NCBI RefSeq assembly: GCF_036244895.1
Contig: NZ_BQKE01000002.1
Coordinates: 992,001-1,056,000 of the forward strand
Length of the DNA: 64,000 nucleotides
Direction: 5' to 3'
From: Persicobacter diffluens
GTDB lineage: Bacteria; Bacteroidota; Bacteroidia; Cytophagales; Cyclobacteriaceae
Under the pieces are notes generated by a model that did no database searches, was not told the DNA's origin, and was given only the letters and a program-made list of their open reading frames with translations. This document shows, one piece after another, positions 18,698-28,600 of the stretch. The translations under genes were made by a program, and so were the position numbers. The first letter of the stretch is position 1. The number at the start of each line of letters is the position of its first letter.

Positions 18698-19636
18698 TTG
18701 TATCAACGCATTCTAAAAATCACCGTCGGAATTTTCTTGTTCTTTCACACCAGTTTCCATGCCGCCGCCTGGAGCATGCAGGGGCATATGGTGATCGCCA
18801 GTATTAGCTGGCAGGCCCTGAATGAAAACAGCCGGGCGAGGCTTTCCATCATCCTGGCAGAACACCCTAATCGCAAAACCTGGGAACAATGGTATCAGAA
18901 ATATGGCGATGGTATTAATGAGCAAGCTTTTTACCTGATGTGTGCTTCCAAATGGCCGGATGATATCAAGTCCAACTCCTTCCCTTATGAGGGACCCAAA
19001 AATGGATTTTGGCATTATACCAATGGCCGGGTGGACTTTGAAGATCAGCATGATGCCTGTTACCGCCCCGCCAAAGGGAAAGATATTTTCAATGGGCTGG
19101 AGCATGCGCAAAACCATATGAAAAAAAGTGAATTAGCTGAAAAAGCAATCGCCATTTGTTGGATGTCACACCTTTTGCAAGACCTCCACCAACCTCTACA
19201 TGCTGCAAGTCTTTATAGCGGACCTTATAAAAATAATAGTTCCGGTGATAAAGGGGGGAATGATTTCTTCATCAAAACGAAAGCAGAAAACAAAACCGCC
19301 TATCGGCTACACAGCTATTGGGATCAGCTTCTGGGCAGAAGCCAGAACCAAAAGAAAGCCTGGCAAAAAGGATTGAGCATCTATTCGAAATTCAAAGGGC
19401 AAAAGGTAAACACGGAATATTTACCGGGCCAGTGGCAGAAAGAAAGTTTTCAATTGGCTAAAGAGGAAGTTTATCTGAGCGGAAAGCTAAAACCTGCTGC
19501 CTCAAAGGAAAAGGCGACTGTTCTGCCAAAGGATTATAGTAAAAATGCCAAGCAAATTGCAGAAGTGCAGGCATATACTGCTGCCATGAGACTGGTTCAA
19601 TGGATAGAACAATCTCTGGAACCAACCAGCCTTTAA
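18698..19636 (+). CDS. S1/P1 nuclease
   Basis: The 312-aa secreted protein starts at TTG (18698). There is no earlier ATG, and the next ATG would remove the signal peptide (ILKITVGIFLFFHTSFHAAA). After cleavage the mature N-terminus is W-S-M-Q-G-H, as in S1/P1 nucleases where the first Trp helps bind zinc. Other zinc-site motifs are CASKWPDDI, FWHYTN, SHLLQDLHQPLHA, GDKGGNDF and LHSYWDQLLG. It would degrade single-stranded DNA and RNA outside the cell for phosphate or nucleosides. Its TAA stop is part of the TTAA at which copy A6 begins. Confidence 0.92.
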   Translation: MYQRILKITVGIFLFFHTSFHAAAWSMQGHMVIASISWQALNENSRARLSIILAEHPNRKTWEQWYQKYGDGINEQAFYLMCASKWPDDIKSNSFPYEGPKNGFWHYTNGRVDFEDQHDACYRPAKGKDIFNGLEHAQNHMKKSELAEKAIAICWMSHLLQDLHQPLHAASLYSGPYKNNSSGDKGGNDFFIKTKAENKTAYRLHSYWDQLLGRSQNQKKAWQKGLSIYSKFKGQKVNTEYLPGQWQKESFQLAKEEVYLSGKLKPAASKEKATVLPKDYSKNAKQIAEVQAYTAAMRLVQWIEQSLEPTSL

Positions 19637-19814
19637 TCCGAATTAAGCATAATAAGCCGAGTTATTCCCGCTGTAATCCTCCTTTAGCGGCAAGGAAGGA
19701 ATAGTTCCCTATTTCGAGTTTTTCCGAGAAAACGCCAAGGAAGACGGAAAAGCAGGATTGCCCAAATTGAGATTATTAAAAATCCCAAAAGCATCTCCAT
19801 CAAGCCGGAAATAT
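19633..19814 (+). mobile_element. Family A element, copy A6 (degenerate)
   Basis: It starts TTAATCCGAATTAAGCAT over the nuclease stop codon. It retains CTCCTTTAGCGGCAAGG, GGAATAGTTCCCTATTTCGA and GATTGCCCAAATTGAG, but no right terminus is found before B2. Confidence 0.6.
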
Positions 19815-19816
19815 GC

Positions 19817-19973
19817 GCGTGTTTAAAAGCCAAAATTCGCAGCGAAAATTTGATTATTGCAGAAGCGATACCGGATGATTTTAAAAGCATAGCAATGCTA
19901 TTGTTGCGCCATTATCCTGAAACGTTTTCAAAAATTCAAATCTGCTGCCGGATAGTGGGCTTTTAAACATGCT
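19817..19973 (+). mobile_element. Family B element, copy B2
   Basis: It runs from GCGTGTTTAAAAGCCAAAAT to GGGCTTTTAAACATGCT, about 157 bp, with the core TTCGCAGCGAAAATTTGATT and GATACCGGATGATTTT. Ends are imperfect inverted repeats. It sits between A6 and A7. Confidence 0.8.
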
Positions 19974-20193
19974 TTAAGCCGAATAATTCCCCGCTAGCTT
20001 TAGGGTTCACCACAAAGACTTACTTTCAGGTTATTGCAATTGTATTTGCTGAATTTTTGATAGCCCCAATTTAGGTAGGCTTGCTTTCTCCTCATTCATC
20101 TGCTTGGTTGGAAAAAACTCGAAATAGGAAAAATTCCCTCATTTTTCCGCCTGGCAGCTGAACGAGGATTTAAGAATGAATAATCCGGGTTAA
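19974..20193 (-). mobile_element. Family A element, copy A7 (complete)
   Basis: The 220-bp reverse-oriented copy runs from TTAAGCCGAATAATTCC to TGAATAATCCGGGTTAA and is bounded by TTAA on both sides. Confidence 0.85.
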
Positions 20194-20581
20194 GACTTTT
20201 GGATATACTCATTAGGCCTGACGCTTCATCACCCGGGCTGAATTTCCATTATCTGTTTGCATTTTTCTGCTCAGATAGTGTTTATTACCATGCCACCCAA
20301 TGGAAATTATAATTTTGATAAGAAATTTAGCCCTTAAATATGCCTTTGAAAAAAGGGGACAAAAGTCCCCCCAAGCATAACCAATAAGGTCAATTGACCT
20401 TCCTAAATACTAAAAACCAAAGCAGAACACCTCGGGAACCCCTTCCCGGTATTCTATAGTGTAAATTTAATTAGATTAATTCTAAATAAAAATCAAATGA
20501 AGGAAAATCTACGGGAATCTGTTTAAAAGCCACGGTTCAACAAAATTGGAAACCAGGATTATACATAAATTCTTCTTTACA
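20194..20581. other. Gene-free stretch with one hairpin
   Basis: No gene is supported. A GGGGACAAAAGTCCCC hairpin at about 20355-20370 is followed on the minus strand by a T run, so it resembles a terminator with no gene nearby. Near 20558-20581 is a scrap of a family A left end. Confidence 0.4.
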
Positions 20582-20737
20582 GGCTGTTTAAAAGCCTGAA
20601 TTCGTAACAAAATTTGATTATGGTAGAAACGATACCCGACTATTTTAGGAGAATAGCAGCGCTAATGTTGAGAAATTACCCAATATCGCTTCCAATAATT
20701 CGAATTTGTTGCCGGATGGTGGGTTTCTAAACACGCT
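20582..20737 (+). mobile_element. Family B element, copy B3
   Basis: It runs from GCTGTTTAAAAGCC to TTTCTAAACACGCTC, with the conserved GATACCCGACTATTTT, AATAGCAGCGCTA and GCCGGATGGTGGG. About 156 bp. Confidence 0.75.
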
Positions 20738-20756
20738 CTCCATTCAAAAAAATTGG

Positions 20757-20966
20757 AAAGCCGGATTATGTATGCTTAAATTCTTTTTTAGCGGCAAGGC
20801 GGGAAAAATGAAGGAATAGTCCCCTAATTCATTTTTTCCCAATGAAGCTGATGAATGAGGAGAAAGCAAGCTTGCCCAAATTTTGGCTATTAAAACCCCG
20901 ATTTTAAATGGGTTGTATGTCATATGCCTTGTGCCAATAAATTCAGCAGTGCATAATTCGGGTTAA
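20757..20966 (+). mobile_element. Family A element, copy A8
   Basis: The left end is eroded (AAAGCCGGATTATGTATGC). The core is clear (GCGGGAAAAATGAAGGAATA, GAGGAGAAAGCAAGCTTGCC) and the right end is CATAATTCGGGTTAA. Confidence 0.75.
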
Positions 20967-21049
20967 TAATTGCAGGGGGAAGAAAAAGTGGTCCTGCGCC
21001 TCCTTAGAGGTTTGGAATTGCTGTCGCTATTTCGCTTTTCAAGCTCCCT

Positions 21050-21090
21050 GATCAAAAAAGGCTGCCCCGAATGGAACAGTCTTTTTGATT
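21050..21090 (-). terminator. Terminator of the S9 peptidase gene
   Basis: A long near-perfect stem, ATCAAAAAGACTGTTCC against GGGGCAGCCTTTTTTGAT on the minus strand, carries its T run in the descending arm. It lies 58 bp past the stop at 21148. Confidence 0.75.
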
Positions 21091-21147
21091 ATGGTGAATC
21101 CGCTCCAACAAAGCACAGGAAAATTCCGGCCACCGGGAGAGGGGCTT

Positions 21148-23499
21148 TTAAAGGTTTTCCTCAAACAACTTAAATATCCGCTTATACTCATCAGTCCAGC
21201 TGGCGGCCTCGCGAAAACCATGTGGCTCCACAGGGTAAAGCGCCATCTGCCAGTTTTCTTTGCCCAACTCGATCAGCTTCTGATTCAGACGGACCACATC
21301 CTGAAACTGCACATTATCATCCTCCATTCCGTGGAGAATAAGTAAGGGACCCTGCAAACCCTCCGCGAAGTAAATTGGGGAGCTTTTTTTAAAGGCTTGC
21401 GGATCTTCCACCGGGGTATTTAGAATATTGGAAGTATAGGCATGGTTATAATGTGCCCAATCGGTTACGGAACGAATAGCCGCTCCGGCAGAGAATAATT
21501 CCGGCGCATTGAACATGGCCATCAGTGTCATAAAACCACCATACGATCCTCCATAGATCCCTATCTTATTGGAGGCAATTCCATAATTTTCCATTAAAAA
21601 CTTCGCGGCATCCTCATGGTCGGTGAGATCTTTCCCGCCCATATGCCGGTAAATGCCCGTCCGCCAATCGCGACCATAACCCGCACTACCACGGTAATCA
21701 ATATGGTAGACGGTATAGCCCCGATCCACCAAAAAATTATGGAACATATATTCCCGGAAGTAGGTACTCCACCAAAGATGTACATTTTGCAAATATCCGG
21801 CGCCATGCACAAAAATCACCGCCTTATCACTACCACCTTCCGGCTGATACATCCGGCCATAAACCTTCTCCCCGTCACGGGCATCAAAAGTCACAATCTC
21901 CGGTATACGCCATTCATATTTTTGAAATGCATCTGTGGTGGACTGGGTAACCTGCTGCATTTCCGCCCCCGCTTTATTCTCCATATAATAGACTTCCCAG
22001 GGTTTATTAGCGAAAGAATATCTTAAAGCGAGGGATTTTTCATCCGCTGACAAATCGAACTCATAGGCTCCCGGGGCAGTAGTAAGCTGCTGCATTTTCC
22101 CGCCTTTCACCGCCAATTTATAAACGTGCTTCTCCATCGGGCTTTTCTTGTTGGACACCAGATAGAAATAATTTTTGGCCTTATCCAGCCGGGCAGACTG
22201 AATTTCAAATGCCCCGCTGGTCAAAGCCTTCTTCCGGCCTTTCTTCAAATCATAGGTGTACAGATGAGAGTAACCAGTTTCCTCCGACTGGAACCAGATG
22301 CTTTCGGCATTCAAAAAATCCACCGTCCCGGAGTACATATTCCATCCGTTGATATTCGGTCCGCCCACCCAAGCTTCATCATGCTGGCGATCCACCAATT
22401 TCAGGGCGGCCGTTTTCATCTCCAACTGCATGATCCACCGGTCTTTGTTATCCAGTGAACGGACATCCACCACCGCATATTTTCCATCCGGAGAAAACAC
22501 CGGCGGATGCATCACCACTTCCCGCTCTTTTTCATATTCCGCAGTCCATTCTTCGCCCTCCTTCAGATAATCTTTCAGAAATTCCGGCTTTTGTCGGATG
22601 CCCGGTATAGCTGCCGTACTAATTTCCATCAGGCTGTCCGCCGCCAAATCGAATACAAAACTTTTGAAAGTATCTCCGGCATCTCCCACTTTCGGGCGGT
22701 ATTGCCCGTATTCCACATAGCCGGTTGCAGTCACCCACTTGGGCATTTTCGTCTTGGTGCTTTTGCCATGCTGTCTTGTGGTAAAAAATAACTGTTGCCC
22801 ATCCGGACTCAGACGCATGCGGTAAAGGCTTCCCGCTCCGGTATAAATCTTTGCCGGTTGAAAAGGAAGTTGCGCTTCCCGATAGGCCTTACGGGCGGCC
22901 TTGCGATCAGACCAGTCCCTTACAATTTCAAAAGTCTCCAGCTGATCTTCCTTCAGCCATTCCTGCATTGGACTACCCGCTTCTGAAGGCTTATGGCCTG
23001 GCTGAAAGTCCGTCAGTTGACGTAAACTCATCGGCTCCAGGGACAATAAATATAGATTCCCATTTTGAACAAAACTCAAACCCGCTTCCACCCAGGCCAA
23101 TTGGCTCACGGCCGCATTCATCATCATGATGGCCTGCGTTTTTTTACTTTTAGCATCAAATAGATAGAGCCCTCCACGCCAGGAATAGGCCGCAGTGGAA
23201 TAATCGGCATTCCATATCATCCCGGATTTGGGCAAATCTGCTATTTGATCCGCCTCCACTTTTACCGGAGCATTGGCTCCCGGCTCCCATTTGTACAATT
23301 CCTCAAAAGCTTTTCCCTCCGGATTCCAGTAAAAATAAAAATGATCACTATTGCCTGCCCAAAAAGGAGCTTCCGGCAAATGCCCGACATAGTCATGTCC
23401 GCCCATAAAATCCTTTATGGCAAGGGACTGCGCCATGGATATGGCCCCATGGGTGATCAAAAATATAATTTGGAGGAAACAAAGAGAAAGGCTACGCAT
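21148..23499 (-). CDS. S9 family peptidase (dipeptidyl peptidase IV-like)
   Basis: The 783-aa secreted protein has a signal peptide (MRSLSLCFLQIIFLITHGAISMA). The N-terminal 500 residues form a DPP IV-type beta-propeller (repeats such as RLSPDGQQLFF and VFSPDGKYAVV). The C-terminal alpha/beta-hydrolase carries the triad: Ser near 650 in GIYGGSYGGFM, Asp near 725 in HGMEDDNVQF and His near 758 in EPHGF. S9 enzymes cleave short peptides, often after Pro or Ala. The gene is divergent from the AsmA-like gene and has its own terminator. Confidence 0.93.
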   Translation of the reverse strand: MRSLSLCFLQIIFLITHGAISMAQSLAIKDFMGGHDYVGHLPEAPFWAGNSDHFYFYWNPEGKAFEELYKWEPGANAPVKVEADQIADLPKSGMIWNADYSTAAYSWRGGLYLFDAKSKKTQAIMMMNAAVSQLAWVEAGLSFVQNGNLYLLSLEPMSLRQLTDFQPGHKPSEAGSPMQEWLKEDQLETFEIVRDWSDRKAARKAYREAQLPFQPAKIYTGAGSLYRMRLSPDGQQLFFTTRQHGKSTKTKMPKWVTATGYVEYGQYRPKVGDAGDTFKSFVFDLAADSLMEISTAAIPGIRQKPEFLKDYLKEGEEWTAEYEKEREVVMHPPVFSPDGKYAVVDVRSLDNKDRWIMQLEMKTAALKLVDRQHDEAWVGGPNINGWNMYSGTVDFLNAESIWFQSEETGYSHLYTYDLKKGRKKALTSGAFEIQSARLDKAKNYFYLVSNKKSPMEKHVYKLAVKGGKMQQLTTAPGAYEFDLSADEKSLALRYSFANKPWEVYYMENKAGAEMQQVTQSTTDAFQKYEWRIPEIVTFDARDGEKVYGRMYQPEGGSDKAVIFVHGAGYLQNVHLWWSTYFREYMFHNFLVDRGYTVYHIDYRGSAGYGRDWRTGIYRHMGGKDLTDHEDAAKFLMENYGIASNKIGIYGGSYGGFMTLMAMFNAPELFSAGAAIRSVTDWAHYNHAYTSNILNTPVEDPQAFKKSSPIYFAEGLQGPLLILHGMEDDNVQFQDVVRLNQKLIELGKENWQMALYPVEPHGFREAASWTDEYKRIFKLFEENL

Positions 23500-23614
23500 A
23501 AATAGTATTTTTATTTTTCAATCCTAAAATTAGGATAAAATTAATAATACCATAGCCATAAACTCAATTAAAGGGTTTCCTCTAATAAAGGACTATTCTT
23601 TGAAGCAAAACCAA

Positions 23615-25228
23615 ATGAGATTCAAATACAAAATACTGATATTTTTCCTGCTGTCGATTTTCGCCCTCTGGGGCATCGGCTCGATGATTAAACGACAGAT
23701 TGATGAAGAAATCAGACAACAACTCAAAAAAATCACCATAGGAGAAAATGCGGCCACCTATAAAATTGAAATTGATGATATACAATTCCACTGGTGGCAG
23801 CTCGCCACAGAGGTGCAGCAAATTTCCATTTTCCCCACGGCCACCAGCACCGGCAGCGCCTTGTATGCAAAGATCGATAGGGCCAGAGTAGCCCTTGGCA
23901 TAGACATCTGGAAAACACTGATCGGCGAAATCCAGTTACACGCCATTCAAATTGATCAACCTCAACTGACCTTTTACCATCAATTGCCGGATCAGAAGCG
24001 AAAGGCCATAAGTGCAAACTGGCTAAGTAGTGTGGAAGATAATGTGAAAAGCATTGGCTTGGAAGATTTTTATATGCGGGAAGGAAAAATCAGGATATAC
24101 AAAATTCAGGAGAATGATACCAGCCTGAGTATTGCCAGTAATTTTGAAATGAACCTGGATGACCTCAATACAGAAATGACGCCCGACGACCTCAAAGTGC
24201 AATATCAAAAAGTCGCTCTGGCCTATGATTCCATGTTCTTTCTACTGGATAAGCATCATTATGCGGTATATGTCAAAAAAATGACGATCCAAAGTCAGCA
24301 GCCCAACCTCGCAATAGACTCCCTGGTTATTACCTCCACCACGGATTTACAAAGCCGGTCGGCGGAATTAGGACACCAGACAGATCAGCTCGATATCGTC
24401 ATTCCCAAAATCAGAGGGAAAGGCTTCAACTTTTATAAATTTCTGGAAGAAGAAAATATTCACCTGGATTCCCTGTTTGTAAACGCTCCTCAAATTAAGG
24501 TCAGCCGTGATAAAAATTTCCCGGCCAGCACCAGTATAAAACCACTTCCCAATGACCTGCTGCTGGCCTTGCCCTTCCCTTTCCTTATTGGCGCTTTAGA
24601 AATTGCGCAAGGAAAGGTGACTTATCTGGAAATGGGAAAAAAACATGATCTCTACGGCAAAATCACCGTGGATCAAATTCAATTATCCGGGAAAAATCTG
24701 GCCAATGACAGCAGCACACAGGCGCTGGAACTGTACTGCGAAGCGCTGCTTCAGCATTCGGCGCCCATTAAAACCACTATAAAAATGCCCCTATTCGACC
24801 CAAACACCATCATGAGCATGGATACGCAAATCGGTGCTTTTAACCTTTCGGTTTTGAATGATTTCAGCTACCCCACCATGGGCGTCAAAATTGAAAGCGG
24901 CAGATCATGGCCCTCCTCCGTACACATGAACCTGAGCAGGACGGAAGGCACCGGGGAAATGTCCTTCTTTTATCAGGATTTTTCCGTGAGTATTGAACAA
25001 CCCAAAAAGAAAAAGAAAGGAATTTTCAGATCCGCAGCCTCCTGGATTACCAATACCGTAGCCCTCAAAAAGCAAAACCATCCAGTGGAAAAACCACGTA
25101 TTGCCCAATTGCATTTTGAACGTGACTCTACCAAATCCATTATCAATTTTGCCATAAAAACCGCCCTTTCCGGTGGTGCTGCCACTTTTGTGGGAGTGGG
25201 CAAGAAAAAACATACCAAAAAACATTGA
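23615..25228 (+). CDS. AsmA/DUF748-like membrane-anchored protein
   Basis: The 537-aa protein starts at the ATG at 23615; a TTG at 23600 would add five residues. One N-terminal membrane helix (ILIFFLLSIFALWGIGSMI) precedes a long beta-rich region. That region has AsmA/DUF748-like repeats in which a strand naming a lipid-transport-type fold alternates with AQGKVTYLEMGKKHDLYGKI-like segments. The C-terminus is basic (GVGKKKHTKKH). AsmA-like proteins are bridge or tube proteins of the cell envelope in other bacteria. Assignment here rests on overall pattern, not on a strict motif. Confidence 0.6.
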   Translation: MRFKYKILIFFLLSIFALWGIGSMIKRQIDEEIRQQLKKITIGENAATYKIEIDDIQFHWWQLATEVQQISIFPTATSTGSALYAKIDRARVALGIDIWKTLIGEIQLHAIQIDQPQLTFYHQLPDQKRKAISANWLSSVEDNVKSIGLEDFYMREGKIRIYKIQENDTSLSIASNFEMNLDDLNTEMTPDDLKVQYQKVALAYDSMFFLLDKHHYAVYVKKMTIQSQQPNLAIDSLVITSTTDLQSRSAELGHQTDQLDIVIPKIRGKGFNFYKFLEEENIHLDSLFVNAPQIKVSRDKNFPASTSIKPLPNDLLLALPFPFLIGALEIAQGKVTYLEMGKKHDLYGKITVDQIQLSGKNLANDSSTQALELYCEALLQHSAPIKTTIKMPLFDPNTIMSMDTQIGAFNLSVLNDFSYPTMGVKIESGRSWPSSVHMNLSRTEGTGEMSFFYQDFSVSIEQPKKKKKGIFRSAASWITNTVALKKQNHPVEKPRIAQLHFERDSTKSIINFAIKTALSGGAATFVGVGKKKHTKKH

Positions 25229-25311
25229 TCTCCCCGCCGGGCCAATGCTTTTGCTTCCTACGCCTTTCTTACCAAACTGCATATCCTCTGTTAAAACCGC
25301 TAAACAAGAAT

Positions 25312-25503
25312 TTAATCCAAATGATTGATGCTTACTGCAAGGCGGGATTATGGAAGGGATTTTCCAGTGAAACAGATGAAGGAAGAGAAAGCAAGCTCAT
25401 TAAAATTTGGACTATTATAAATCAAAAAAATTAGATTATAAAGATCTAAAAATGAAATAATTATGATTAGTTGATGAATTTAGTGATGCATCATTCGGCT
25501 TAA
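25312..25503 (+). mobile_element. Family A element, copy A9 (degenerate)
   Basis: It runs from TTAATCCAAATGATTGATGC to GATGCATCATTCGGCTTAA, about 192 bp, retaining CTGCAAGGCGGGA, CAGATGAAGGAAGAGAAAGC and ATTTGGACTATTATAAA. Confidence 0.7.
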
Positions 25504-25601
25504 GCCTGGAGCACTGTTCAATACGCAGGACAACCTTATCGAAACAATCAATTTCACAAGGCGCAATTGCCGAAAAAGCCACGGCTTATCCACTTTCGGT
25601 T

Positions 25602-25609
25602 TACTTTTG
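25602..25609 (+). promoter_or_regulatory. Candidate -7 box for the amidohydrolase
   Basis: TACTTTTG matches TAnnTTTG, 42 bp before the ATG at 25652. No good TTTG lies 18 bp upstream. Confidence 0.4.
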
Positions 25610-25651
25610 GGATAATTATTTAGGATATTCGCCCAAAACCAATTTACTACG

Positions 25652-28600
25652 ATGCGAATAGCCTGTATTTTTTTCTTAACCTTTATACTTTCCCTGCCGG
25701 GCTTTAGCCAGTCCACCGGGGAAGAAAACTGGTCGGTGGAAGATCCACAACGACCTTTAAAAACCATTGAATACACTACGGACGAAGGTACCTGGATGAG
25801 TGTGGATGTCTCTCCTGACGGACAGAGCCTGGTCTTCGACATGATGGGAGACATTTACAAAATGCCCATCAGCGGAGGCAAGGCCGAAGTTTTGAGAAGC
25901 GGAATGGCCTGGGAATGCCAACCACGATTTTCTCCGGACGGCAAATACATTTCCTTTACTTCTGACATCGCCGGCGGTGATAATATCTGGCTAATGAAGG
26001 CAGACGGAACAGCGGCCCGTCAGGTCACTAAAGAAGATTTCCGATTGATCAACAATGCCAACTGGACCCCGGACGGACAATACCTGGTGGCCAGAAAACA
26101 CTATACCCATACCCGCTCCCTGGGCGCCGGTGCCATCTGGTTATTCCATATTGGGGGCGGTACGGGCACGGAGCTGGTCCCGGCTAAAAATGAACAGCAG
26201 GACATCAACGAACCCATGGTTTCTCCGGACGGCCGTTATGTCTATTATGTAGAAGACATGTACGAAGGGGGTTACTTCCAGTACAATAAGGATCCGAATA
26301 AGGTGATCTATGCCATAAAGCGTTTCGATCGCCAAAGCGGGAAGTCAGAAAATGTCATTTACGCCCCCGGCGGAGCCATGCGGCCGCAACTGAACCGCAA
26401 AGGAGATCAGCTGGCCTACATCAAGCGGGTGCGCAACAAAACAGTGTTGTATCTTTATGATATGGCCACCGGCATCCATCGCCCCCTGTTTGATGGACTG
26501 ACCAAAGACCAGTCCGAAGCATGGGCTATTTTCGGCCCTTTCACCGGCTACAACTGGACGCCGGATGACCAGCACATCATCATTTACGGAGAAGGAAAAT
26601 TACATCAAGTAACCGTGGCAGACGGCAGCAGTACGGTGATCCCTTTTGAGGCGGATGTCAAACATCAGATCGCACCGGCCCTGCGTTTTCAGCATGCGGT
26701 AGCACCTGAGGAATTTGAGGTCAAAGCCATCCGGCACCTGACCACCTCCCCGGACGGTAAAAAACGCTATTTCCATGCCGTGGGAAAACTTTATGTGCAA
26801 GAAGTGGAAAGCGGCCAGGTAAAGCGCATGTTCAGGGAAGAAAACCGTTTTGAGTACGAACCTCAGATTTCCCCGGACGGCCAAACCATGGTTTTTGTCA
26901 GCTGGAATGATCAGGAAAAAGGAAAAATATGGCTGCATGACCTGAAAAAGAAAAAAAGCCGTGCCTTGCCGCTGGCAAAGGGCATTTATCGGGAACCGCA
27001 TTTCAATCCGGATGGGCAGCTGCTGGTATTCCGTAAAGAAAAAGGCAATGACCAGCAAGGAAATGCTTATGGCACGGAATCGGGAATTTACACGATCCAG
27101 ACCGATGGTAAAAATCTAAAAAAAGTCACCGATAAAGGGGAATTCCCAAGATTCAATGCCGGGGGAGACCGTATTTTTTATCAGACCGGAGGCTATTTCT
27201 TTGGGGCCCTGAAAAAGGCTTATTGGTCCGTTAACCTGAACGGGCAGGAGGAACAAAAGCACTTTACCTCCAAATATACCAACACCTTTGTCCCCAGCCC
27301 CGACAATGAATACATTGCATTCAGTGAGTTGTATAAAGTTTACATCGCCCCATTCCCGAAAACCGGCAAGCCTTTCGAGCTTTCAGCAGACACCAAAGCC
27401 GTACCGGTCAGACAGGTCGCCAAAGAAGCGGGTTATAATCTACACTGGACTCCTGACGGACAAGGCCTGAAATGGAACCTGGGCAATACCGTTTACGAGA
27501 CCAGCCTGAAAGACTGTTTCACCTTTGTGGAAGGCGCACCGGACTCCCTGCCAGAACCTGTGAAAAGCGGTAGCAAAATTGATCTGAAAGTGAAATCTGA
27601 CGCGCCGGAAGGCATCATTGCCCTGACCAACGCCCGCATCATTACAGTGAATCAGGAGAATGAAGTTATTGAAAAGGGCAGCATAGTGGTGGAGAACAAT
27701 CGCATCAAAGCCATTGGCGCCAATATCGAAATTCCTGCCACAGCCAAAGTTATGGACATGCAGGGCAAAACCATCATGCCCGGCATGGTGGATGCACATG
27801 CCCATTTGGGTTCATTCCGACTGGGTCTGAGTGCACAGCAAAACTGGCCTTATTATACCAACCTGGCCTTTGGCGTAACCACAGCGCATGACCCCTCCGC
27901 AAACTCGGAAATGATTTTCAACCAGTCGGAAATGCTGCGCGCCGGTGAAATGACAGGCCCAAGGGTATACTCCACCGGTAATATTCTGTATGGGGCAGAT
28001 GGCGATTTCAAAGCCAAAATCAACAGCCTGGACGATGCCCGTTTTGCCATTCGTAGATCAAAAGCCTGGGGAGCAATTTCTGTAAAAAGCTATAATCAGC
28101 CACGACGTGAGCAACGCCAGCAAGTGCTGAAAGCTGCTGCTGAGGAGGAAATTATGGTGGTACCGGAGGGAGGCTCTACCTTCTTCCACAATATGACCAT
28201 GGTAATGGACGGCCACACCGGCATTGAACACAACATTCCGGTGGCCCCGCTGTATAAGGATGTGATCGATTTCTGGAAACAAACAGCCGTGGGCTATACC
28301 CCAACCCTGATTGTGAACTATGGCGGGCTCAATGGAGAATTTTATTGGTATCAGGAAAGTGAAGTCTGGAAGAATGAACACCTGATGCATTTCACCCCGA
28401 GAAGCGTAATTGACCCACGGGCCATCCACCGGACCATGGCACCACAGGAAGATTATGATCATGGGTATATCCTTACTTCACAGTCCGCGAAAAAATTACA
28501 GGATGCCGGCGTGAAGGTGAATATGGGGGCTCACGGACAAATTCAGGGAATAGGCGCCCACTGGGAAATGTGGATGCTGCAGCAGGGCGGCATGAGCAAT

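Noticed and set aside
23733..25282. Open frames on the minus strand opposite the AsmA-like gene
   Set aside because: They are frame shadows of a gene with clear signal anchor and strand pattern on the plus strand.
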